Source: Struthidea cinerea
Lineage: Eukaryota; Chordata; Aves; Passeriformes; Corcoracidae
Length of the DNA: 64,000 nt
NCBI GenBank assembly: GCA_013397865.1
Contig: VZTI01000542.1
Coordinates: forward strand, 248,001-312,000
Direction: 5' to 3'
Both the position numbers and the translations under genes were made by a program. Below are positions 11,843 through 21,193 of the stretch, piece after piece (within the stretch, counting starts at the first letter, position 1; each line of letters begins with the position of its first letter). The notes under the pieces were generated by a model. That model was not told where the DNA came from. It made no database searches and saw only the letters and a program-made list of their open reading frames with translations.

Positions 11843-14800
11843 CAAAATTTTTTCTCTTTCTTTTCCCATTTTGGGTTTTTTTTTTTTTTTTTTTTGCACA
11901 CCAGAGGCACATGCCTTTTTTTTTTTTCTGGGCCTGTTTTAATTTTTTTTTTAATTAAAGCCCATACCTATGGTTGGAAGTAGACAAAGGGAAATGGAAT
12001 AGAGTGAAACCAGCAAAAGGAAATGGTGACTGAAATGTCTATTCATGCCCTCTTTGTTCAAAAGAGACACTGTTAAAAGTTATTCTCTTTTATTTAAAAG
12101 CCTGAATAATCATTAGAAGAGTGTCCAGAGACTGGGACTGAAGTCCTCACCCAGAGAGTGTGACAACCACCGAGCTGGAGATACTGCTCTCACCTGCACA
12201 CATTTTAACCCCTCCCAACTGCAATTTAAGAGAGAAGTGGATCCTCTTTCCTCCCCCCTCCTTCCTACTCTCTTCTCTCTTTGACCCTAAAACTCCAGTG
12301 GCAAAGACATTTACTTTCTCAGAAGCAGAAGAAAGAGGATTAACACCCATTTTTCAAAAGGAAGATTTTATCTGCCTGTCTCCATTTGCCAGTGCCACGT
12401 GGGAATCAATACAAGCCCCCTCCCTGCTATATATATAAAATGCCCAAATTAGGTTGCTTTCATAAATCCTATATTCATTTTTTAAGGCACTGAAAAAATT
12501 AATTAAATCACAGTCCTGTTCATGAACACTTTCACATCATCTGGAAACAGAGTTTTTAGTGAATAGAGAAATCCAGCTTAAAAACAACCAACCAGTCAAA
12601 CAACAACAAAAAAAGTGAAATTCCAGACCAGGCAGTGTCTCTCCCTCACTTTGCAAAAAGCCTGGATTTCTCACAGAGCTGACTGTGCCATCCCCCCAGG
12701 CCCCCAGGAGCAACACTGACTCTGCCAGCCCCACTAGTCCCAGGTTCACCTAGGAATCCAGGGAATTAACACAACAAAGTTGAGGCCTCTGGAAAAGTTT
12801 TGCTTTTCCTAGGAGCTGGAAACCTGAGTTGATCATCCACCATCCATTTTCTGTTTTACTAGACCCTCAGGGTGGGATCCATTCCACCAAACTTGGAGGG
12901 CTACCACATTTGGGTGACTTATTTAGGCTCCCTTTATATAGCAGGGGAAAGAAAAAATAGGCCCCTCCAGTGACCAGCCCATCAAAGACACATGTAGGCT
13001 GTGTCAAGGTGGCACAGAAATACACATCTCTTTCCACTGAATAAAAAGGGAGCCTGTGAGTAACTTTTCCAGATGCAGATGCCACCTTTTGAGGTGCTTT
13101 GCACTTCAGAAAAAAATTAAATTAATGCTGTTCTCAGAGACAGTGCATTTTATGCATGCGTGGAATAGCTCTGTGGTCTCTGCAGCACTGTCTGGCTGCA
13201 GATACTTTCCCCTATAGCAACTGTAGCACAGCAGTGCTTTGCAGTTCCCAGTGATGATGTAAAAGGATTTATGATGTCAAAATACTCTTTAATTTGACTG
13301 AGAACCATTTCCACTGCTTTGCAGCTCTGTGAGGTTAAGCATTCCACAATGGAGACACTATTTTATTTTTTTTTTACTTAAGGCAAAAAGAAGGGAGGGA
13401 AGGAGAGAGACAGAGAGAAGGAGCAAGGTGAAGCACAGACATACTGTGCGTTTCCCAGAAGAGACAGAAGTCCCTGATCCTCTGCCAGACAGCAATGCAG
13501 GCAAATTGATGCTCCAGAAAGGCTGGAATTGAGATTTCTGACCTTGACCGATACCTGTGAAACAACAAAACCAGTAAAAAACCAGGAAACACCTCTCTCC
13601 CCACACCTTATAACCACAAACTCCAGTCCACTGACTGACATAATTTCAACAGCAGAGAAGTTCTGAGTGGCATTAATCTGTGCCATGGTGGCAGCCTGGG
13701 CTCACAATGTAGACAGCAGAGTGCTTGAGATTTCATGGACCCAGGGCAGCAGCTGGACTGGCTCAGGTTTGTAGCTCAGAGCCACTCTCCAGCGCTTGGC
13801 TTGGCTCCTGCCTGCAGGGTGAAGCAGCAAGCCCTGAGGTTGCTCAAGCACCTGACAGGACTCACTGGAGTGCCTGACAGAGGAGGAGCCAGTCCCACCC
13901 TCCTCCTCTCCCCATCTCTGACCCTGTCCCTCCTCCTCCCCTGTGCCCACCACTTGTGACAGCCACTAACCCACCTGAATTTTGTGTGCTCCTTGCTCAG
14001 GACAAGTTTCAGCCAGATCAGCAAGCTCCGGAATTCCTCCCACCTACTGCACGAGCTGGTCTAAGGGATGGGATAGAAAGCCGAGGAAGAGGGAGAAGGT
14101 GCAACTGACCCTTCAGCAGAGGAGCATGGTCTTACAATGCACAACAACAACCACAATAGTGCAACCACATCTTGTTTTAAAAGATGGCAGCAACAGTAAT
14201 CTTTAAAGTAGCATTTTAAAATCTGTGTTTTCTTTTGCCCTTGGCTGACAGGTTCCTCACCACTTCTGGCTTGTACCTAGAGCTGTACTGAATCCTTGCA
14301 TTTTTTGTTTCTGCAGTAGAGGTGCAACCCCTGCCCCACGGGCTACTCGCAGGCACCCTGTCCTTGGAGCATCCACATCCCATCTCTCCCGGGCTCACCT
14401 GTGAGGGCAGCACACCCCTCCTCCCAAATGGGAGACATCTCCTGAGAGAGGTAATTCAGCCCAGGAGGGGAAAGTGGTTTATTTACAATCCTAGGTGTAA
14501 ACCAGTGTGGTGAGATAAGAAGCGATAGGAGGGAATTGAGTTTGCCCAGAGGCCTCAAGGCCTCCAGAGGAGCCTTCTCTATCACACTCTTCATTAAAGC
14601 ACAGGCCCATGACCCCTTTGCTAAGATAGGAATCCTCCTCCCAAGGGAAACAGAGAAAAAGCTTTGATACCCTCACACTAGGGACTTGCCCTGTAAAATG
14701 GGTTTTATGGCTATACAAGAGCATGTGTGTCATAAGAAGAAAACCATTGCAGAGATCTAAAATGGGATATCCCACACGGATCTATCACCCAACATAAAAC

Positions 14801-15955
14801 TAGAAACAAGGTTTCATGGCTACCTTTCTTGTGAAATATTAAAAAAAAAATTTAAAAAAAAAGGCACAAAAAAAATTACGTCACTGATTTCAGCCTGGAA
14901 AGACGTACAACTAAAAACTAAATTCTTAACCTGCTCGTGGTAATTCTGCTCTGCCCTGCTCAAATGAAAATGACAGAAATAATGTAATCTTGCCAAGTGT
15001 TACTTTAATTTATTGGAATTTATTATGTATCTCTTTTCTTCCACACGACAATCTATTGAAATGTGTGCACGCAAGGCTGTCCTCCAGCAGTGGTCTTGTC
15101 TTTTGTCTTGGTCTTTTGTTTTCGTCTTTTGTTGCATAAACTCTATGAAGATGGTCATACACAGATAAATATAAACACATACAGGTAGACGGAGTGGCAA
15201 AAGGCAATCTCTTCATGAGGCTGAGTAATCCTCAGACATCTTTCACTAAAAAGGTGCAGGTGCTCCTACATTTAGAAAGGGGTTTAAAATATAGGAGATG
15301 GACATCTAGTGAACACAGTATCTTCTGCAGCAAGATTTACACTATGACTGGTTTTGAGGACTACTTGGGAGCTAATTCCCTGTAGCAAATCTGTATCAAG
15401 CCTGGCATAATACTGAGACAAGATCAGATAGGGAAGATTGTTTGTAAGAGCTCATTTTTTTCTTTCCTTACATTCCACAATCATTTTAATTTGGGGTGGA
15501 CTGCCTTTTCTGGGGGAATAAATTGACACAGAGCTGCTGCAACAAGGGACACACACTAACCTTTTCCTATTGAGTCTCATATCATGATAGTATTTAGAAA
15601 AGCCTTGCAACTACCAGAAGAGAATGATATTTATTGTGCATAAAAAGAGCTAAACAGTCAAAGGCCAAATCCTGCCCCTTTCTACTTGGCTTGGTGCTTT
15701 TATCTAATAACTTTACTTGGAAAATGGAGATATGATGAGAAGTGGAGATATGAGGGGAAGGACTCTTTATATGATGGATTTTAAGCCTCACACTAAAGTA
15801 AAACCTTGAATCTTGTATATTTAACTTGCATTTGAAGGTGATCCTTAAGCTCCTATGCCTTTTACATGTTCTTGACAGAGACACTCAAGAATGTAATAAA
15901 AACACATCAAATATCCCGTAAACCTTACTTCAAAAAAAAAAAGGAGCAAAAAATA
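11843..15955. other. Intergenic DNA between gap and ARHGAP6 3' end
   Basis: Contains T-rich runs at 11879-11896, 11915-11927 and 11940-11952, purine-rich DNA at 13380-13430 and A-rich DNA at 14840-14875. An isolated TTACGTCA (ATF/CREB type) lies at 14876-14883. No exon was recognised. Sequence downstream of the ARHGAP6 poly(A) site may hold read-through transcripts, which cannot be judged from sequence. Confidence 0.6.
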
Positions 15956-17339
15956 TGCTCGTAGTTTTACTTAGCTTTTTATTCCATCATTATGGCACAA
16001 GATAGAACTTAAAGACAACACCACTGAATAAGTCTTCATTAAAATTAAGACTAATATGTTTTATAAAATTCTTCCGATATGATACACTTTCCCTTACGGA
16101 GTGCTAAGAAGGAATTTCTCCGGAACGCTGCAGTACATCGCCACCCGCTGCCCACAAACGGCTCTGCAATTGAGAAAAACGTGTATAATAAAACAGCAAC
16201 ATTTAACACAATGCAACATACAGCTACTGAGGAAGCGTGACTGACCCAGACTTTGGCACAATATTTATAGAAACGAAGTTGTGAGCTTTTCTAAATGTCA
16301 TGTTCATTTCTGAAACTCTGCTTGACTCCCTTTCATGTGTCTGTCTGCAGTTCTTTCCTTTCTCTAACTTTCTTAATGCTGGAGCTCTGTTATTTCAAAG
16401 GAAAAGCCATATTCTTTCTCAGTGTTACGCATCTCAATTTATTAGGTTTGGTTTTCTAAAATTTGGATTCCAGTTTATTGTTTTAAAACAATACATAAAA
16501 TCATACATTTATAAATATATATATTATATCCTGCATATATAACATTGGTTTTCCTTTAGAATGGGAGGGCAGACTTTGCACAACATACTTAGTTGGTTTA
16601 GGCACAACGTTGTTCTTAGTTGATTCTCTGAGCTGCTTCCTACCAGAATCTAAAAAAATACTTTTACAATCTTGTATCAAATTTTAAAGTTTTTGGCAAA
16701 CATATGTATAAGAAAAAAATATTTTGTATTTTCCCCTCTAAGCTCACTACGACCCTTATAGAATATATGGCTTTTCATGTTCCACTCTATTTTAGTGTTT
16801 TTCAATAGGCAGTGAAAAGAAGTACAACTTTCCCCTTTAACAGCTTTTTTTTAATATATATATATAAGCACAGAAACCAGCTTGTGCACTTTCTATAGAA
16901 TTCCAATGCATATCACGGTAATGTAAGTGCAGTGATTTTTTTAAAAAGCAGTCATGATTGATTGACATCTGTATATGAAAACATAACATGATTATCATAC
17001 AATACTCATTACAGAATATACAATCATCAGAACTGCAGATATATAAATACACTTTTAGCAACATCAAAGCAACAGTTTTCTTATACACAGCGTATGCATA
17101 CAGAGTTATTACACTAAAGTTTTCACCTTGTTCTTTCTCAAAAGTTTGCTGAAAAACAGGAACATACCATATTTGTAAATTAACTGCTTGACAGTGCTGT
17201 TAAGAAATTAAAGTGAACAAAGTTTTAAAAAAGTATATGCAATTCAGTTGGTATAAAACAAGCCCTCCCTGTTTTCCAATGTCACCGTTTTCCTATGAGA
17301 CGGAGGCATGGGTATGAGTGGCAGCTCCACAGAGTCAGA
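15956..17339 (-). other. ARHGAP6: ARHGAP6 3' UTR
   Basis: The roughly 1.38 kb between the stop codon and the proposed cleavage site is AT-rich with no open frame of note. It holds TA-rich runs near 16500-16530 and 16850-16866 and two further AATAAA signals in the sense direction (16438-16443 and 16474-16479), which could give a shorter message. The distal end is inferred from the signal at 15978-15983; transcript data are needed to fix it. Confidence 0.65.
15978..15983 (-). promoter_or_regulatory. Poly(A) signal AATAAA of ARHGAP6
   Basis: In the sense direction AATAAA is followed 22 nt later by a CA dinucleotide (cleavage after 15956) and then by a U-rich stretch with a run of about 13 T near 15930-15945. 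This signal, cleavage and downstream-element arrangement is the standard one. A more distal site cannot be excluded, for example TTTATT motifs near 15010. Confidence 0.62.
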
Positions 17340-18046
17340 TCATACAAGGGTTTCTGGGAGGGCATCGGGGTTATCGGCTGATAACAGCTCCCAAATCTGC
17401 CACCTCTCCCTTTGCCACTCATTCCAGTCCGCCTCTGAAACACTTTTGCTGTTCTGGCTGTGAGGTGCTGTGGAATAGTTGTGACCTGCTTGTGTGTGCA
17501 GGGCCGGCTGCTCCTGCCCGGAGGTGGCCTGGTCAGGGGCTCTGGCTGGTGGCCCTCCAGCTGCTCTCAGCCCCAAACTTTTTTCTGGGCGTTGAAGTCT
17601 CCACAAAGAGTGCAACGTTGAAGAAACACTTGACCGCTGTGGCAACGCAGAGCTTGTTTTTGCTGGGCCTGGGTAAGGGGGTGGTGGCCGCTCTTTCCTG
17701 TAGGAGGGCTTGGCTGTACTTTGCAAACAACCTGCGTTCGAGTCGTGCTCACTGAGGTCCTCCACACTGCCTAAAGTCAAGTGCTGCTCCGACTTGGAGT
17801 GGGACAGGTCTGAACTCCTGCTGCCAACTTCCATGTGTGGGTGACTGCACACCCGAGACACCACGGGCTGGAGCTGACACTCGGGAATGGCAGCTGTCGT
17901 CTGGCTCCTCCGCATGACCTGCCTGCCACTGTCCAGTTCCGAGGAGCTGCCCTGCCACCGAGGGGAATACATGGCGAGGTTCCCCTGGGAAAGAGAGCAC
18001 TGTCCGGGGCGCAGCAAGCTGCTTTCATAAATGTTCCCGTGAGAAC
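17340..18046 (-). CDS. ARHGAP6: ARHGAP6 exon 13: last coding exon, C-terminal tail
   Basis: This exon encodes residues 502 (split) to 736 and the TGA stop at 17340-17342. It opens G-S-H-G-N-I-Y-E-S-S-L-L-R-P-G-Q-C-S-L-S after the acceptor CTACCCCCAG. RPPPPYPGP (residues 621-629) is a proline-rich stretch of SH3/WW-ligand type. The linker on both sides is rich in Ser, Pro, Gln and Ala and differs markedly from mammalian ARHGAP6 as I recall it. The last block, W-N-E-W-Q-R-E-R-W-Q-I-W-E-L-L-S, then A-D-N-P-D-A-L-P-E-T-L-V, is conserved. The final E-T-L-V fits a class I PDZ ligand (S/T-x-V). The frame stays open upstream of the acceptor to 18218, which is intron and not coding. Confidence 0.96.
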
Positions 18047-18823
18047 CTGGGGGTAGAGTCAGGAGCACAACATGAGTCTGCAGAACCAGCCACGTGGCAT
18101 TTAACAAGCTATTGCTTTTCCCTTGTATCCCACTGTAGAAGAGGGATGGGTGCTGAGACAGGCTGAGAAAGTTGGGGCTGTTCGGCCTGGAGAAGAGAAG
18201 ATTGCATGGAGACCTCATAGCACCTCTCAGTATCTGAAGGGAGCTGACAGGGAAGCCAGAGAGGGACTCTTCATCAGGAACTGTAGTGACAGGACAATGA
18301 GTAATGGGTGCAAATTGAAAGAGGGGAAATTTAGGTTAGATGTGGGGAAGAAATTTTTACTGTGAAGGTGGTTAAACACTGGAACAGGTTGCTCAGGGAG
18401 GCTGGGTATGCCTCAACCCTGGTAGTGCTCAAGGTCAGGCTGGATAAGGCCTTGAGCAACCCAGTTTAGTGGGATGTGTCCCTGTCCAAGGGAGGGGGGT
18501 TAGGACTAGATGATCTTTAAGGTCCCTTCCAACCCTTATCACTCTCTGGTTCTATGATTCTATGAATTTTAGAAGAATTTAAAACTTTTCTTAAAGCAAA
18601 TTTAAAATTACTTTTTAAATTACATTTATTGTTTGAAATGTTGCTGCTCTCTGTATTCCACTGAATACAGTGTGCTCCTCTGTATTTTACTTAAGAGTCA
18701 CCTTTTAAAAGTCCAACTCTGGACAACGTGAATTCTCCTACTGGTTTCACCATGATTTCTTGAAAACAAGAAACTGCTTTTGTCTTTGCTAGATTTGGGC
18801 TTTAAAATTAAGAAATTACTGAC
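18047..18823 (-). other. ARHGAP6 intron 12 (777 bp)
   Basis: Short GT-AG intron (GTCAGT...CCCCCAG) more than half filled by a plus-strand CR1 at 18158-18566. Only about 110 nt separate the CR1 from the acceptor of exon 13. Confidence 0.93.
18158..18566 (+). mobile_element. CR1 LINE, 3' end, copy A
   Basis: Begins at ACAGGCTGAGAAAGTTGGGG, runs through the CR1 ORF2 end and 3' UTR (CACTGGAACAGGTTGCTCAG, GTCCCTTCCAACCC) and ends in the tail TTCTATGATTCTATGAA. It is 5'-truncated, as most CR1 copies are, and lies antisense to ARHGAP6 within intron 12. Its reading frame is broken. Confidence 0.97.
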
Positions 18824-18904
18824 CTGTGATTGCTGGATCTTTGCAGCCACTTTTCAGCGTTGAATGCCAAGTGCCCCAGATATCAAAATGATCTTCAGAA
18901 ACAT
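18824..18904 (-). CDS. ARHGAP6: ARHGAP6 exon 12: 81-nt exon
   Basis: This 81-nt exon encodes residues 475 (split) to 501: D-V-S-E-D-H-F-D-I-W-G-T-W-H-S-T-L-K-S, then G-C-K-D-P-A-I-T. The FDIWGTWHSTLKSG block is essentially identical to other ARHGAP6 proteins, so it is under constraint although its function is unknown to me. The acceptor is CTGCTGTTTAG and the donor GTCAGTAA after ACAG. Start and end phases match, so loss of the exon would leave the frame open. It sits between two CR1 elements in the same orientation. Confidence 0.95.
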
Positions 18905-19061
18905 CTAAACAGCAGTAAGAGCAGGGAAAAGATGATGAATTGATCCTCTTAAAGATATTATTTAGAAATATACAAATAGAAAGGTAAAACCTTATGTAAG
19001 GTACCAGAGTCATTAACATCCACTAGCACCTTTACTGTGCACCTAACACGAGCATCTCACA

Positions 19062-19589
19062 TGTGAGACCCCACCTGGTGTACTACGTAAAGTTCTGGTG
19101 ACCCCAGCCTAAGGACATAGAAATGCTGGAGAAAACCCAGAGGAGAGCTATGAAGCTCGTAAGAGGACCGGGGTGCCTTGTCTACAAATACAGGCTGAGA
19201 AGATTGGGGCTGTTCAGCCTGGAGAAGAGAAAGTTCTGTGGAGACCTCACAACAGCCTTCCAGAACCTGAAGGGGGCCGACAGGGAAGTCAACAAGGGAC
19301 TCTTTATCAGGAACTGTAGTCATAGTACAACAAATAATGGGTGCAAATTGAAAGAGGGGGAATTCAGATTAGATATTAGGAAGAAATTTTTTATTGTAAG
19401 GGTGGTGATGCACTGGAACAGGTTGCCCAGGGAGGCTGTGGATGTCCCAACCCTGGCAGTGTTCAAGGCCAGGCTGGATAAGACCTTGAGCAATCTGATC
19501 TAATGGAAGGTGTCCCTGCCACAGCAGGGGGGTTGGGACTGAGGATCTTTAGGGTCCATTCCAACCCCTTGACATTCTATAATTCTATG
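19062..19589 (+). mobile_element. CR1 LINE, 3' end, copy B
   Basis: The longest CR1 on this strand: starts at GTGAGACCCCACCTGGTG, covers the C-terminal end of ORF2 and the 3' UTR, and ends in TTCTATAATTCTATG. It is closely similar to copy A over their shared 400 bp and has the same orientation, antisense to ARHGAP6. Confidence 0.97.
19123..19503 (+). pseudogene. CR1 ORF2 C-terminal remnant
   Basis: A 126-codon frame open within CR1 copy B. It begins M-L-E-K-T-Q-R-R-A-M and contains LFSLEKRK, NGCKLKEGEFRLDIRKKFF and HWNRLPREAVD, the typical end of the CR1 reverse-transcriptase polyprotein. The endonuclease and most of the reverse transcriptase are absent because of 5' truncation, so it is a non-functional remnant and not a host gene. 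Confidence 0.92.
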
Positions 19590-20930
19590 TATTTGTTCAC
19601 AGCTACTGGTTTCAAGATCAGATCCCGCAATGGATTCAGTGAGCTCTGTTATGGGCAGGGTGCCTGAGTTTGCTGAGTCCTTAAGTCCTCTGCCTTACTG
19701 AAGTCAGAGAATTTGCACAAAACTGGGAGGATTTGGTCCACAAAAGGTAGTTTCTGTCAAAGCTCCCTCAGGCAGCCCCAGCCCCACAGGTCACGGTAAG
19801 GCACGCTCTATCAGCCCAAGGATGCTGCTAGTCTTACCCAGAAGTGCAGCCACAGAACAAAGATTTAATGAAATGCTGGATTATAAACAGTTTCATGCCT
19901 TTTTCTGATTCCACTAGTCAGTAGAGGAATTTCCTAATTTTTCATGGTCCAGTATCTTTGTGATGCATATTATAAGTCGAAAAGATGGTTACTAGGATAA
20001 AACTTCATGTAATTTCCTGTTCATAAGTTAACAAAAATCTGACCAAATTCTTAAATGTTTTCAGAGATTTAGATGTTGAATACAGAAGATAAATTCCAAT
20101 TGGCATTTATAAAGCATATAATTGAGATATTAGTCTAAATCCCATTAATCCAAAGGGAATTAAGTGCCTAGGCAATACACCTGAAATTAAATGGTTTTAA
20201 AAATACCACCAGTTATGTGCATCTCGAGGCATTGAAAGTTCTTAAAGTTTGGCTCAGTAAGTATGAATTTCATGGATGACAACTTTTGTATATATATTTT
20301 TTAATAGGAAAAGCATCATGACGTGCTGGTGAGCTATTAGTTTAAACCATTGTTCTTTACCAAGAAATCACTCAGGTATGCACTCCCCAGGTAGCTACAG
20401 GAATTATGGATCCCTGCACTACTATTTCTCGGTGTGTAATTGGTTGCAAATGTAAAGCTGTGCAGCTCAGCTACGTTTTCCAGTGAGAGGGTGTTGATGT
20501 CATTCTTTACAACTGGAGAAAGTCTGTAGCCTGAAATCTCAAAATCTCAGCTTTTTCCAAAGCCTGGACCATAACCTTGCAGGTATTACAGTCCCATGAA
20601 TCAGGACTAGACTGTCCCATGCTGTCACAGACAGGCTGAAAAACTGGACATACATAGTTCTATTTTCCTAAATAATATCTCCAAGTTTTGAGAAGTGCCA
20701 TACCAAGAGCATCCCTGACAGCTGGCAGAGCTAATGAGGAGGACTCAGCACAGATCCTTTGGGCTCAATACAAAAAAAAGGATATTGGTCTGTCATTTTT
20801 TTTATAAGGTTATTTACACTACTGCTCCTCAAATCCTAGTAGCTGATAATACAAATCCGGCACTTTCCAGTTATTTCAGGAATCTCCATCAGTCACTGAG
20901 GAGGAGGAGCACAAGCAGGATGCACTATAC

Positions 20931-21193
20931 CTTTTCCAGCCTGTGATGCAGAAGAATTCTCCTTTGGCTTAGTTTGCAAGTGTCCAACCAGCGTGTACTG
21001 CTCAGGCACCTTGTACAGCTTATCTGGGCTGCAGGCAACTTCTTCTTGCATTGCCACCAGCGAGCGCTCAGACAGCACTGGGGAGTTGTTGTCGTAAGGG
21101 GAGACATCACCACTGGAAGCCTTGTTGGAGTCTGTGGAAGAATGTCTTTCTCCTGTGGAGTAGGAGCCTTCTGACCGCAGCATCTCAGGGCTC
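20931..21193 (-). CDS. ARHGAP6: ARHGAP6 exon 11: Ser-rich tail segment
   Basis: This 263-nt exon encodes residues 387 (split) to 474 plus one base. It includes RHSSTDSNKASSGDVSPYDN and NNSPVLSERSLVAMQEE, conserved in ARHGAP6, then a less conserved stretch ending S-Q-A-G-K. The acceptor is AAAATTTGTCAG, with a poor pyrimidine tract, and the donor GTATAGTG is weak after GTAT. The segment has many Ser/Thr-Pro sites and is probably disordered. If the intron were retained, translation would add G-I-V-H-P-A-C-A-P-P-P-Q and stop. Confidence 0.95.

Larger units (their letters stand above)
18905..20930 (-). other. ARHGAP6 intron 11 (2,026 bp)
   Basis: Bounded by GTATAG and TGTTTAG. It contains CR1 copy B at 19062-19589, directly repeated with copy A across exon 12. 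The remaining sequence (19590-20930) is unremarkable. Confidence 0.92.

Noticed and set aside
11476..11958. 160-codon plus-strand frame across the N gap
   Set aside because: Open only because it runs through N and poly-T; the protein is mostly Phe and undetermined residues.
17318..17755. 145-codon plus-strand frame over exon 13
   Set aside because: Antisense shadow of the conserved ARHGAP6 last exon.
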